Of a stretch of 64,000 bases of DNA, positions 32,601-44,284 are shown piece after piece. The stretch is from positions 206,602,978 to 206,666,977 of the forward strand of contig CP136066.1 of NCBI GenBank assembly GCA_032622095.1, written 5' to 3'. Position 1 is the first letter of the stretch; each line of letters starts with the position of its first letter. Both the position numbers and the translations under genes were made by a program. The notes under the pieces were generated by a model. The model was not told where the DNA came from and did no database searches. It saw nothing but the letters and a program-made list of their open reading frames with translations. Source of the DNA: Siphonodentalium dalli (taxonomy: Eukaryota > Mollusca > Scaphopoda > Gadilida > Siphonodentaliidae).

Positions 32601-32714
32601 AACAACAATGCACGTCAAACATAACGTCTCGCATGCTTGAAGTTTTATAGCGGTATAAACAACAATGCACGTCAAACATAACGTCTCGCATGCATGAAGT
32701 ATTATAGCGGTATG
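32601..32714 (+). repeat. 57-bp tandem duplication
   Basis: aacaacaatgcacgtcaaac...ttatagcggtat repeated twice with three mismatches. Confidence 0.85.
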
Positions 32715-32974
32715 TGAGATTAATTCTACATCCATTACTTATACTGAAGGGATCATTGCCATCATGAAACAGAGAATGAGCACACAATCATTCAAAATGT
32801 GGTAAAAAGTATTAATGCTTCTATCATCATGGGGAAAGCGTGCACATTTTTTGGTCCTACTTGATGCCATCATGTGCTAAATAATTTCAATATTCACAAT
32901 CAATCTTGAGAGATTGTTATTGGAAATAATGTGAATTGCTTTTATTTCGTTGGCACTAATTTTCGTAGTTTATC

Positions 32975-33413
32975 TTAAAGATGCATAATCCGAATTAACG
33001 CTCGCAAATTACTATTTCATTGGCTTCGGGGGTAAAAATATTTGATTCGAGCCGAGGAACCCACCAATCAAAGGTCAGAGTGATCAGATATCGATGTTTG
33101 AAATCTATTATTTTTCCCCACCGATAATTTTAAGTGGCCCAGTAAACAGCCAACGAGAAGACGGTCTCGGACCAAATTGCGGATGAAGATGGATAACTTT
33201 AAAATCAAGTGGCCTTTTTATAACAGATATATCACATACCGGCAATATTTCATTGAAACAAAATGTTGATAAATAACATGTTTTGGGCAACTTTATACTA
33301 TAGTTGACTGTGGTTAGCATTATTTTTGGGCAATTACTGGATAACTGAAGCAGCATTTCAAAATTTGTTGTTGTTGTTAGAATCTGATATGGGGACCATC
33401 GATTCGGAATTAA
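32975..33413 (+). mobile_element. Family H element (H2)
   Basis: ttaaagatgcataatccgaa to gaccatcgattcggaattaa. About 85% like H1. Confidence 0.8.
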
Positions 33414-33517
33414 AGGTCATGATGCAATCAGTGCTTAATAGCTAATGCTTCATTTCACACCCTGGCCAGGTAGTTATTGTTTTTTGTGACCTGCACGTGG
33501 TAAAACACCTTAATTAA

Positions 33518-33770
33518 TCCTTCCATGATTGGAGCTTCCTGAATTTTTGTGAAAAACCTGTACCAATGCATTCTCTTATATATGAGAGTCTCCCAGGGAG
33601 TCTTGAATATATAAGAGAATACATTGGCCTAACAATATCTACCTTGATCTTATAAGCCAGTGCATTCTCTTATATATGTGAGGCTCCCGATGCAGATTCG
33701 CATATATAAGAGAATACACTGGCACAGGATCTTTAATGCTGCACCAGCACAGCTTCCATCATGAAATGTT
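33518..33770 (+). mobile_element. Family C MITE (C4)
   Basis: Begins TTAATCCTTCCATGATTGGA. Two hairpins are present (about 33566-33628 and 33656-33723). The right end has decayed to catcatgaaatgttg. It follows the family pattern aatgctgcaccagcacagct. Confidence 0.8.
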
Positions 33771-34313
33771 GCAATCTTAGTTTGGGAGTATTAAATTCAG
33801 TTAATCCAGCTTTTTGTTTTCAGGATACGAGAAGCTCATATTGAGTGGATTCAGTCATTTTCACAGCACACTCACCAGTGTAGCATTATTATTTAAACAC
33901 AAGTGGACACTCGCGCACAGTGAACATGACACTCAAAGAAGTCAACTTTAAAACTATTTCATTGTTGTTAAATCTACAAGAGACCATATTTAGCTATAGG
34001 TTGTTCTGTTGTCGGTTGTGACATGGATGGCAAAAATAATTTCCCTTTTGATGATATGACAAGCATAGCATCGGATGCTTCATTCAATGTGCTTATCTTC
34101 AATATAAAATAAAAGCCAAAGCATAAAAGAATGTATGCAAACTTCCAGATCCCAGTTTGAATTTTGAAATTCATTCGATCGCAAACACAACCAAATCAAG
34201 CCCACTTTTAACACAAGATAAATTTGTTTATGAAATTGAATTTTAAGGATATTAATATTTGTATTCTTGACCCAATGAACTGGATAGATAGATGCTTTAT
34301 CGTCAAACTGCTA

Positions 34314-34512
34314 CAGTAATGCCCTAATTAATCGACTCCTTTAACCACAGCAGAATTATGGGTAACTTTTCAGGATTTAGTCGGAAATATGTCTTGTTGC
34401 CATTCATCGGAAAGCTCTCGGGGAGAGCTTTCCGATGAATGACAACAAGCCATATTTCCGACAAGCCATAATTCTGCTATGGTTAAGAGGTCAATTACTT
34501 AGGGCATTACTG
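34314..34512. mobile_element. Family E foldback MITE (E3) flanked by 25-bp direct repeats
   Basis: The left arm is complete. The right arm lacks an internal piece (ccgacaagccata joins where 'ccgactaaatcctg' is expected). The flanks 34289-34313 and 34513-34537 are an identical 25-mer beginning and ending in TA. The right end plus flank (34466-34556) is then repeated in tandem at 34557-34645 with a 91-bp period. Confidence 0.85.
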
Positions 34513-34751
34513 TAGATGCTTTATCGTCAAACTGCTACGTGTACAAATAAAATTACCCATAATTCTGCTATGGTTAAGAGGTCAATTACTTAGGGCATTA
34601 CTGTAGATGCTTTATCGTCAAACTGCTACGTGTACAAATAAAATTGGCAATACAAAGTATAGCTGGGTACAGCTCCGCGACTTGGTTGAACATAAACTCT
34701 AAGCCATCATTGTCACACCATGTTACCTTCCATCCACCACAATAACTGATA

Positions 34752-35093
34752 AGGGGGACTGTACACTAAATCCAGCCATTTATGGGACCATCTCCTTTTA
34801 CACTCAGCATATATGCAACAAATGGAGCCATGGATTAGTGCAAAATACACTTGTATGCTCTATGAACGATGCCAATAACATGGTAATTATAATGAAAATG
34901 AATTTATGACTAGATTCATAAACTCATTTTCATTATAAGTACCATGTTGTTTACATTGTTCATAGAGCACATGAGTGTATTTATTTTGCACTAATCCATG
35001 GCTCAAATTCATTCATTTGTTGCATATATTCTGTTTGAGTATAATAGGAGATGCCCCCATTAGAATGGCTGGATTTAGTGTACAGTATACCTT
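34752..35093. mobile_element. Family G foldback (G3)
   Basis: Both TIRs are visible: gactgtacactaaatccagc...gctggatttagtgtacagta. The same central hairpin as G2 is present (attataatgaaaatgaattt). Confidence 0.85.
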
Positions 35094-35095
35094 TA

Positions 35096-35820
35096 AGGTT
35101 TGTCTTTCATCTGATATGTATTTGCTTGAGCCATGTTTTTCACCGGAGAAGCATTAAGGGGTTTAATAGCTCTAGCAGTAGATTCAGAATTAACTATACT
35201 CGAGTGTCATGGGTCATTCATATAAGCACAATACACATATATACATTATCATTAATAATTCACCCTTCTCATGATTATCCAATATATACAACTAGTATTC
35301 ACTCCAGGTATTAATAGAAAATAGACACGATTATGAGTAAGGTACAGGGTTAACGGAGCTAAATAAATTTGAATATTTCTTATTTTTAATGTGACAATCA
35401 CAATTGCTTTATATGGTCCTGTTTAAATATCCCATTATTTAGTCAATTTTTACTATTAAAAGTCTACGTCTACAAATTATCTCTTGGTTCTTTGTGAGTT
35501 GAATCCCTTGATATAGTTAGACAAAATAAATTTCCTTTTGTATTTTTCACTGCAGTAATTAAAATTTTCACAAATTCTTCATTATTTTATGAGAGGTGGT
35601 AATAAAATACATCGAGTTTTAATTTTGCTCTACATGTCGGAAGGCAGTAAATAGTTGGAGTGTACAGTACCATGAAACAGACTGGATATGTGAATTCTAC
35701 CCTAGCACTATAAAGCAACTGTCACCCATTAATAAATTAAATAGTTTATAAGGATACTATTGCAACAATGAATTCACGATTTAAATGAATAAAATGAATA
35801 CATATAAAATGAAGTATAGG
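35096..35820. other. Gene-free AT-rich stretch
   Basis: No recognisable exon, RNA or repeat. Short frames are not protein-like. Confidence 0.4.
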
Positions 35821-35824
35821 AAGT

Positions 35825-36024
35825 GGTAGGATTGAGCATATGGTGAAAATATGCTCATAACGCACCATCGAGGTTTAGTTCTATTATAAGAACGGGTAGG
35901 AGAGATCATATGGTGAATACATGCTCATAACGCACCGTCGAGGTTTATTTCTATTATAAGAACTTGTAGGAGTGAGCATATGGTGAATACATGCTAATAA
36001 CGCACAGTCAAAGGGTTAGTTCTA
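35825..36024 (+). repeat. 70-bp tandem repeat, nearly three copies
   Basis: gagcatatggtgaatacatg ctcataacgcaccgtcgagg ...tctattataagaac with a period of 70-71. The third unit ends gtcaaagggttag. Confidence 0.88.
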
Positions 36025-36648
36025 TCAACCTAAAAATCATGTTAGCAAATGGAGAACTTCCTTGTCTGAGGATTTTAACATAATAAAGATGGGATATCTC
36101 TTGCTGAACAATCTGTACAGATTAAGATTTATAAAATAATACTTTTGGGACAATTTGGGTCAGGAAGTCAACAGGAACTTTTCAATGGGATATAACTTTC
36201 ATTTCCAAATTTTTGCTATATAAACTGAGACACAACTTGTGGCTATTTTTAGAACATTACACTATTCAGCTGTCATGCGTGTTTGATTTTCAATTGAAAG
36301 TTTATCTTTGTAAGTGAAATATGTGCAACACAATTTTATGGGCATCATAATGCAATCATGCGTTTCTCATAAATATTTTTGATGTTGTTCTTGTGCTGGG
36401 AAGAGATAGAGCATCTTTTAAGTTTGGAGTTGAAATAGATTAAAGTGATGCTTTTATGACCTCTTTAGGATCGAAGCCTAATTGTATGTTTACACATATA
36501 CACAGCATCCGATTTGACTGCACCTGTTATTTTGGAGAAAGAATTTGACAACAAAAATAAGACATGCATCTGATAAAGACAAGAGACAGATATTCAAACT
36601 GAGCCTTAAACTAAAGTACATTTAAACACACAAAACTTAGGGCCTTAA

Positions 36649-36839
36649 CCCTTCCATGACTGGAGCTTTCCGAAATTTTGCGAAAACCCTGTGCCAATGG
36701 ATTCTCTACATTGGCCTATATATTTACCTTGACCTTTGCATACTCTCCTATATGCGAGACTCCCTATGGGAGACTCGTATAGAATAAACTGGCACAGGAT
36801 CTTTAATGCTGCAGCAGTGCAGCTCCCATCATGAAAGGG
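36649..36839 (+). mobile_element. Family C MITE (C5), shortened hairpins
   Basis: TTAA at 36645-36648 and 36840-36843. Both hairpins are reduced: the first is ccaatggattctctacattggc, and the second lacks most of its arms. Total length is 191 bp, the shortest of the C elements with both TTAA sites. Confidence 0.85.
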
Positions 36840-37158
36840 TTAATTGCTCCCATGCAAGGAGTAAACTTTTTTGCAAGCTTTTGTATCAACTATGAGCTAA
36901 ACATCTTGAGCAGACCATTTGCAAGGAAATCTAATTCAAGGAAATTTCAGATGCCTTGCATAATAATACAAAGTGTGTGTGAGTGTTAGTATAGATGTAA
37001 TATGCAAATATGTTTAATGTGTTTAAATTGACTCAAGAAAGAAATTTTGAACACAATTTGCGACATCCCAGGAGTTTTCCAGAATTTTTATGGGACTTGG
37101 TCTTTCAGGTTTTGTAACTCTTTCTATTCTAAATGGATTCTCCCAAGTAAAAAAATAG

Positions 37159-37373
37159 TGTACATCGGAATGGTCTATTATTAATTTGGAGGGATGTACA
37201 GGTAATATAAGCAGACAACAGATAATACAAGTGCAGAATGAGTCCTATTTATTGAGGTAAATGTTGAGATAATAAGTTCAACAAATAGTCGTTTGTTGAA
37301 CTTATTATCTGAACATTTCTTGCAGGATAACTACTCATTAATGAGTATTTAGTATAGTAAAGGTTAACCCTTT
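37159..37373 (+). mobile_element. Family L element (L2)
   Basis: From gtacatcggaatggtctatt through ttattgaggtaaatgttgag, a hairpin of aagttcaacaaatag / tcgtttgttgaactt, to aatgagtatttagtatag. A6 is inserted at its terminal TTAA. Confidence 0.7.
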
Positions 37374-37377
37374 ACCC

Positions 37378-37731
37378 AACAAACCGACCAAAAACGCCCA
37401 AATAAAGCTTCAACAGCCTAAAATATCATCGGTCTGTCTCAATAACACCATACAAATATGGATATCATTGGAACCAGTTCATTGACCACATTGTGATGGT
37501 TACAGTTATGCCCTGTGCCAATGCATTCTCTTATATATATAAGAGAATGCATTGGCCTAAAAAACACTTTTTACCATTTTTTCTTATAATATTTTCTACA
37601 TTCTTTGACAATTTGATCATTTTTAATATGTGTTAAGCCAATGCATTCTCTTATATATGCGAGGCGACCTATGGTCGACTCGCATATATAAGAGAATGCA
37701 TTGGCACAGGGCCGTTCTGTTGGGTAAAGGG
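37378..37731 (+). mobile_element. Family A MITE (A6), first hairpin core deleted
   Basis: TTAA at 37374-37377 and 37732-37735. The left hairpin is reduced to gaatgcattctcttatat joined to ataagagaatgcattggc, with the gcgag...ctcgc core gone. The second hairpin is intact. It sits at the TTAA that ends family L copy L2. Confidence 0.9.
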
Positions 37732-37739
37732 TTAAGGGA

Positions 37740-38620
37740 GTATAGGTGAGGGAATCCTGGTAGATTGAGATAAAGTTTGAGTTGAATAGATGAGCATCAT
37801 ATCGTAATAAGAGTTAAAAGTAGGGACAAACTAAGATACCATATACTTTATCATGACAATTAGAAAGGTGTAAGATTTTCATGAAGACCTGATGGGTACC
37901 AAGATATGTGATTTTGTTTCAATAGTTCTATCTAGTACTAGTTTTGCATCGAATTACCCATTCCAATATAGTGAGACAGGTATGCTTCAAACGATTTCTT
38001 TGCAACATTTCGCACCAGTTTTTCTTGAATATTGAGTCGTCAGTGAGTATTAAACGAGGCCTCGACCCGTGCATAACACTACACACTCAGTGTCTATGCA
38101 GAGTTTATCAACATATTAGTTCAATTAACATTGGACATGATCTGCCACTACAAATTATGGGATATTATAGTTTGTTTGTGTGAAATTTTTCTTTATGACA
38201 TAGCTACCTTCCTAACTGATTACTAAGTTAGGAAATCATGGGTAATCAAAAGATGATTGGTGCAAGACCAGGCACTGTATATATAAATGAGAACAGAAAG
38301 CATCTTATGAGTTAATAGTATCCTAGAAATCTTCTTTTTTTTGCGATGACAAAAACATTCTGAAATTCATTCCAAATTGAGTTGTTACATTTGTGAGAGT
38401 TCATAAGACACAGCGAAAGACACACAGTATGAGAACAATAGAGGACACTCACCAAACTAGCAACTATTTAATATGAGGTATTACATAAATAGCAATAAAA
38501 AGTTACCCTAAAACTAGCCAACACCTTCATTAATTCACTATTAAATTTCGACTGAAAACCGAAGCCAAGTTGTAAATTACACTAAGAACTAATCTAGCTC
38601 AGCCCTCGAAATTAGGAAAA
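37740..38620. other. Gene-free stretch
   Basis: I see nothing that can be supported in this interval. Confidence 0.4.
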
Positions 38621-38628
38621 ATGTCCCA

Positions 38629-38748
38629 TTATAAATTCCACATGCTACCACGACATCGCTTACTGCTGTTATAAATTCCACATGCTACCACGACATCGCT
38701 TACTGCTGTTATAAATTCCACATGCTACCACGACATCGCTTACTGCTG
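38629..38748 (+). repeat. 40-bp tandem repeat, three identical copies
   Basis: ttataaattccacatgctac plus cacgacatcgcttactgctg, three times with no difference. Confidence 0.95.
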
Positions 38749-38836
38749 TGGCCAATTTCAAGGACTGCTAGCTGTAAAGCAACTGCTTGCACATTACAGA
38801 AAATTTTATCTTTCATGAAAGGCCAAAATAAAAAAG

Positions 38837-39257
38837 ACCTGTGTTTCTGGTGACCCGCCTGCCCCTATTCCGGCGCCCCCGAACATTTTCATGTTATCGA
38901 TTTGCAAAATTAGTACGCATCTGATTTTATTTTCCTTGTAAACTGATTCATTTCCAAAAAAATGGACACATCGCGTGTACTGTTAAAACGGAAATTATAC
39001 CGCACTTCAGTTAGGTCACAGCTGAATCAAATTGATTTTTTCATTTTATTCAATAAAACAATAAATTACACTACATGTATGTTCTAATATTATGTAGTTA
39101 GTTTTATTATTTTATAGTACATTACAAACAAGGAGAAGAAGTCCAGGAGAGGGGGTATTCATATTTATTTTGAGCAAAGTTGAAAATAAAATGAAAAGCC
39201 ACCCGCCCGTCCCTATTTTTTTCTTGCATGTCCAGGCATGTCACCAGAAACACAGGT
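38837..39257. mobile_element. TIR element of 421 bp, single copy
   Basis: ACCTGTGTTTCTGGTGAC...GTCACCAGAAACACAGGT gives an 18-bp perfect TIR. The next bases (ccgcctgcccctattccgg / aagccacccgcccgtcccta) are direct-like GC-rich subterminal repeats. TSD not clear. Confidence 0.7.
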
Positions 39258-39340
39258 ATATTTTTTGTTGGCCTAACTATAATTAGATAGCTTATATACT
39301 ACTTGTGGGTGATCCTTAGCAAGTTGTGAGTGGTGTACTG

Positions 39341-39594
39341 TACACCATGATTGGAGATTTCTGAAAGTTTGCGAAAACCCCGTGCCAATGCATTCTCTTA
39401 TATATACAAGTCTCCCATGGGGAGCCTCGCACATATAAGAGAATACATTGGCCTAACAATATTTACTTTGACCTTGTAAGCCTGTGCATTCTCTTACATA
39501 TGCAAGGCTCCCTATGGGAGACTCGCATATATAAGAGAATGCACTGGCACATGATCTTTAATGCTGCACCAGCGCAGCTCCCATCATGAAAGGG
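39341..39594 (+). mobile_element. Family C MITE (C6), left end eroded
   Basis: The left end is only recognisable from accatgattggagatttctg. The right end ccatcatgaaaggg is followed by TTAA (39595-39598). Both hairpins are present. Confidence 0.8.
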
Positions 39595-39959
39595 TTAATT
39601 AAAACTCATTGATTCAGCTGTATTTGAGAAATGTGTGGATAATTAATTAACAAGTTCTCATATGGATTCCCCCCTTGATTTATGAGTTTATCTATTAACT
39701 CACTAAATATTGGCATTATCAGGGACCAGCCAAGAGGGCAACTTGGGAGAATCTTCTCCATAAAATGTGCCATTTCTCCCTATCTTTGTCCCAGGGAGAA
39801 GTGACTTCTTTCTGATATACCAGTATGCATATGGGCCAACATCACATATAAAGGATATCTACTGATTATAATGGTGTTTTACTCACTATACTGGTTTATA
39901 ATTGGGCTGTGGTATTGCATAATACCTATTGGATCATAGAAGGGTGATGTTGGGGTGTA

Positions 39960-40250
39960 AATTGAACTTGTAATCAGTTTTGATAATTTTTTCTTACATT
40001 CTTTGTCAATTTTGATAATTTTTTCTGACATTCTTTAACAATTTTTATTTGTTATTTATTGTTATTCTTTAGCAATTTTTTATTATATTTTTCATTTTTT
40101 CTTACATTCGTTAACAATTATAAAAAATAATATAAAATTTGTTAGGCCAATGCATTCTCTTATATATGCGAGGCGACTATGGTCGACTCGCATATATAAG
40201 AGAATGCATTGGCACAGGGCTTTCGCAAAAATTCCGGAAGCTCCAGTCAT
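39960..40250 (-). mobile_element. Hybrid fragment: A/D-type hairpin with a family C end
   Basis: The hairpin at 40144-40216 has the gcgaggcgac...gtcgactcgc core of families A, B and D. It is followed by cacagggctttcgcaaaaat tccggaagctccagtcatt, the family C end. Upstream is a repeated ttttttcttacattcttt spacer. Confidence 0.75.
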
Positions 40251-40421
40251 TAACAACCAGTATGCATATGTACCAACAGCATATTTTACCAAAAGAATAT
40301 TTTCTGATTATAATGATATTCATACTCACTTTAATGGTTTTATAAAAGGGCTCTTGTGTTGCATAATACTTACTGGATCATAGAAGGGTGATTTTGGGGT
40401 GTAAACTTCAGCCATTGTTAT

Positions 40422-40422
<1 letters not shown>

Positions 40423-40488
<66 letters not shown>
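40423..40488. repeat. Homopolymer of 66 C
   Basis: Uninterrupted C-run inside the hAT-like element. It creates a false poly-Gly frame on the minus strand. Confidence 0.95.
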
Positions 40489-40489
<1 letters not shown>

Positions 40490-40514
40490 ATAACAATCCA
40501 CTTCTCCCTGTTAA

Positions 40515-40873
40515 CCCTTTACCCAACAAACCGGCCAAATAAAGCTTCAACAGCCTAAAATATCTTCGGTCTGTCTCAATAGAACCATACAAATATGGAT
40601 ATCATTGGAACCGGCTCCTTGACCACATTGTGATAGTTACAGTTAGCCCTGTGCCAATGCATTCTCTTATATATGCGAGTCGACCATAGGTCGCCTCGCA
40701 TATATAAGAGAATGCATTGGCCTAAAAACAATCTTTTTCTTACATTCTTTAACAATTTTATAATTTTTAATGTGTTAAGCCAATGCATTCTCTTATATAT
40801 GCGAGGCGACCTATGGTCGACTCGCATATATAAGAGAATGCATTGGCACAGGGCCCTTCTGTTGGGTAAAGGG
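40515..40873 (+). mobile_element. Family A MITE (A7), nested in a hAT-like element
   Basis: TTAA at 40511-40514 and 40874-40877. The left third is shortened by one ccggcca repeat. It lies inside the hAT-like element 39720-40930. Confidence 0.9.
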
Positions 40874-41417
40874 TTAACCATTTAGGGAGAAGTGACTTCT
40901 CCCAATTTGAAACCTCTAGACTGGTCCCTGGGCATCATGTAATGTTATCCAATCACATGTTGATTCCACAAACGATCTGTGAATTGATAATTTCCGCAGA
41001 GGTCTTGAAATTACAACACATGCAATCTACATAACACAACATGATTAAAATATTGGTTTAAATATATATACATAAAATAAAATTAGCGTAATGCTAGTTT
41101 GGTGAGTGGTGAGAGAGAACATTCGATCTTACATATTAATAAACATTATGAATAAATAACAGATTGGAAGTGATAAATGGAATAGTGGCACAAGACCAGT
41201 CTCTTCAAAAAGATTGGCGATAAATATTCAGATTTACATCTCTTGGAACTTCCATTCATATATATATATCAAATTATGGAGGCACCGACTCAGTATGAGT
41301 GTTCATTGCTTCAAATATGCTTACTTTATTTCTTATCGAAACGGCCATGTATCCTTCAGAATGACACATTGAGATGTCCCTCAACTCAACTCAAGCTTGA
41401 AAATCAGTCCCATTTTT

Positions 41418-41511
41418 TGCCCATGTCGGGGTTCGAACCAGCACCAACCTCATCTAGCCCAGACTGTGATGATCTTATCCATGACCTAACCAATTCGGCT
41501 ACGGGGATATC
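41418..41511 (-). mobile_element. tRNA-derived SINE head
   Basis: On the minus strand it reads tatccccgtagccgaattgg ttaggtc (A box) and, about 50 bases on, ctggttcgaaccccgac (B box). The spacing fits a tRNA-derived pol III promoter, but no clean tRNA cloverleaf or CCA-compatible end is apparent, so I call a SINE rather than a tRNA. The 128-residue plus frame crossing it (41243-41629) is an artefact. Confidence 0.65.
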
Positions 41512-41623
41512 CTTAAAAGGAAGCCCTTTAACCGAGAGTTGTGAAGAGTATCATCTGAACATGGGATCATATATTGAATTCACACATGCAATTGTGCTGT
41601 GGAACATTGGTTGGTTGAAATTA

Positions 41624-41693
41624 CAGTAATGCCCTAAGTAATCGACTCCTTAACCACAGCAGAATTATGGGTAACTTTTCAGGATTTAGTAGC
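41624..41693. mobile_element. Family E left-arm fragment (E6)
   Basis: It begins TACAGTAATGCCCTAAGTAA and follows the family to ttttcaggatttagt, then stops abruptly at tagctctcact. The central hairpin and the whole right arm are gone. Confidence 0.75.
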
Positions 41694-41986
41694 TCTCACT
41701 GAGTAACATGATGTCGCATGTCCCTACTTGCTTTCAAATTTTAATTAAGAGCTACAAGAATAACATTGGGAATTGGCGCTAAATCCTATTTTAATCTGCC
41801 AGTTGACTGTATATATAAGTACTGGATGTTGCTCCTATTGCGTTCCGTAGAATATGGATGCAAGTCTGACATGCATGGAACCTTCAAGATTGGTTATATT
41901 TAAATTGTAAGACTAGAGGTCATCTCTCCCATGCTTTCCCAGCATAGTTATAAAGATTAATATTCAGAACACAGGCAAAATATTAA

Positions 41987-42377
41987 CCCTTTACCCAACA
42001 AACCGGCCAAAACCAGCCAAATAAAGCTTCAACAGACTAAAATATCTTGGGTCTGTCTCAATAAAACCATACAAATATGGATATCATTGGAACCGGCTCA
42101 TTGACCACATTGTGATAGTTACAGTTAGCCCTGTGCCAATGCATTCTCTTATATATGCGAGTCGACCATAGGTCGCCTCGCATATATAAGAGAATGCATT
42201 GGCCTAAAAAAAATCTTTTTTTAACACTTTTTAACATTTTTTCTTACATTCTTTAACAATTTTATAATTTTTAATGTGTTAAGCCAATGCATTCTCTTAT
42301 ATATGCGAGGCGACCTATGGTCGACTCGCATATATAAGAGAATGCATTGGCACAGGGCCATTCTGTTGGGTAAAGGG
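41987..42377 (+). mobile_element. Family A MITE (A8)
   Basis: Full-length copy with TTAA at 41983-41986 and 42378-42381. Both hairpins have complete arms. Confidence 0.9.
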
Positions 42378-42384
42378 TTAAAAG

Positions 42385-42975
42385 GCAATATACTCACTGC
42401 AATCTAGCAGATATTATCTCCAAGATTTTATCAGCCGATATTTATTACTGCTTGCTGTTCAGCCTTAGGAACTGAGAAAAAGATGCCTGGGCAATATTTT
42501 TGCCTCGGTGGAAGAAAGAGGCTTAGGCAATAACTGATTTTACCGAGAAAATTTTGCAACATTTGCCATTTACTTTGATGGTACTATATCAGGCATGCCC
42601 TCTGTATTTGGAAATTAATTGTTATGTCACTTTCGTGCCTGTTCTTAGAAATCGAATATGAATGTAAGTTCTAGATTTAAATATGAAATATTATCGCGAG
42701 GTTTTAAAGGGACTGGCACACGAGCTATGTCATTCTAACCACCATATCACCAGCGGCATCCACACTCCGCATTTACTCCTTTTTAAGGAATGATTTATCA
42801 GAAACAGACACCCGACGCCATTCTCTATCTCTATGACCTCTTGATACGTGAAATGATCCACAACGAATATCACATGATCCGGAAGAACGGAAGTTTCCGC
42901 TGGCATGGATGAAGGCGAGAATATAATTTGATACACATCCAATCGAATGTGAGACAAGCTAAAATCAAAGTGGTC
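42385..42975. other. Unassigned stretch below the candidate minus-strand exon
   Basis: Contains the minus open stretch 42730-42957 discussed with the candidate exon; otherwise nothing recognised. Confidence 0.3.
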
Positions 42976-42978
42976 GAC

Positions 42979-43042
42979 TCAAATACTCAGTACTTGCAGT
43001 CCGTCCGCGTATACTAAGATCACCATATGATCTCCTACTTTC
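42979..43042 (-). CDS. Candidate downstream or terminal exon for the minus-strand gene
   Basis: The acceptor ctttttctctttcag ends just above 43042. Joined in phase 2 to the exon at 50429-50538 it reads GKVGDHMVILVYADGLQVLS I and then TGA (42981-42979). The same frame stays open after the TGA down to about 42730, with protein-like sequence (VDHFDF..., DHVIFVVDHFTYQEVIEIE). The TGA may therefore be a true stop, a disabling mutation in a pseudogene, or the whole reading may be chance. Family unknown; confidence is low. Confidence 0.25.
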
Positions 43043-43089
43043 CTGAAAGAGAAAAAGGTGAAACAAACATTAAATATTATTAGGAATAT

Positions 43090-43469
43090 TTAAAGGAACT
43101 CAATCCGAATTAACGCTCACAAATTACTATTTCCTTGGCTTCGGGGGTAAAAAATATTTGATTCGAGTCGAGGAACCCACTCATCAAAGCTAGGAGTGAT
43201 CAGATTTCGATGTTTGAAATCTAATATTTAAATTTTAAGTGCCCAGTAAACTGTCGACAAGAAGAACTTATCTGACCAGATAGCGGATGAAGATCGATAA
43301 CTCTAAAATCCAAACAAAACGTTGATAAATAACAGGTTTTTGGACAATTTTATACTATAGTTGACTGTGGATTGCATTATTTTTGGGCAATTAATCTACT
43401 CTGATAACTGAAGAGGCATTTCAAAAAATGTTGTTGTTGTTGGAATCTGATCGGATTGAGTACATTTAA
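43090..43469 (+). mobile_element. Family H element (H3)
   Basis: ttaaaggaactcaatccgaa to gatcggattgagtacattta. Internal deletions in the middle third. Confidence 0.8.
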
Positions 43470-43795
43470 AGTGATGTGAAACACTCCGTAAGGGTGATCA
43501 AATAGAAATTGAGAATAATCTTGCTCAAAATAGTTATTTGTTATAAATATTAATCCAAGTTGACGATACACACCGTCATTCTTATATATTAATTAAATGC
43601 AATGACTCTCAATGGCGAAATAATTTGTGTTAGATTATCGCCGATAGTTGCATCCAAATCGAGATGTAAATATTTACAATTGGGCGTAGTTCAGACAATG
43701 TTTGCTATGGAGCGGTATGGTCGATTTCTTTGAAATTTTCGGGGGTGGTAGTAGAATGCTACCTTCCCCAGGTTGGCATGGCGCCTGAGTACTAA
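43470..43795 (-). repeat. Repeat I2
   Basis: gatgtgaaacactccgtaag, ggtgatcaaatagaaattga and gtagtagaatgctaccttcc correspond to the complement of 19245-19485. It is placed between H3 and D2. Confidence 0.75.
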
Positions 43796-43833
43796 TTTAT
43801 AAATTTCACACATCCGAACAAATCCATAATATG

Positions 43834-44284
43834 TGACCCGCCATATCAAATCCAGTCGTAAGTCAGGATTTTTTTTACCCTGCGCCAATGCATTCTCTTA
43901 TATATGCGAGTCGACCATAGGTCGCCTCGCATATATAAGAGAATGCATTGGCCTAACAATTTTTTACAATTTTAATAATTTTTTCTTGTATTCTTTAACA
44001 ATTTTATAATTTCACCCATACAGAGCCCCAGACAAACATGAGCAGAGGACACTCTTCTATATGCTTCTATATATGTGTGGGGCTCCCTGCAGGGTATTGG
44101 ATGTTTTTTATTTTATGTCCTAAAAATTGTAAGAAACATTTATTTAAAAAAAATGATAAAAAATTGTTAGGCCAATGCATTCTCTTATATCTGCGAGGCG
44201 ACCTATGGTCGACTCGCATATATAAGAGAATGCATTGGCACAGGGTAAAAAAAAACTTACGACTGGATTTGATATGGTGGGTCA
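43834..44284 (+). mobile_element. Family D MITE (D2), both hairpins intact
   Basis: Same TIRs as 5341-5759 with a complete left hairpin (43884-43952) and right hairpin (44170-44239). The flanks aatatg and taaatg only partly match, so the TSD is worn or the element is old. Confidence 0.85.

Larger units (their letters stand above)
39720..40930. mobile_element. hAT-like element with three nested features
   Basis: CAGGGACCAGCCAAGAGG...CCTCTAGACTGGTCCCTG ends, TSD GGCATTAT (39712-39719) / GGCATCAT (40931-40938). Subterminal inverted repeats are acttgggagaatcttctcc / agaagtgacttctcccaatt. The interior holds a family C-type fragment with a family A-type hairpin (39960-40250), a 66-base C-run and A7. 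No transposase remains. Confidence 0.82.

Noticed and set aside
35825-36024. CRISPR-like spacing of repeats
   Set aside because: Head-to-tail 70-bp tandem units without distinct spacers, in an animal genome.
40326-40592. 88-residue minus frame with a poly-Gly centre
   Set aside because: Produced by the 66-base C run.
41418-41511. Functional tRNA gene
   Set aside because: A and B boxes are present but the acceptor stem does not pair well; better explained as a SINE.
41243-41629. 128-residue plus frame
   Set aside because: It crosses a tRNA-derived SINE head in antisense and a family E fragment; no domain.
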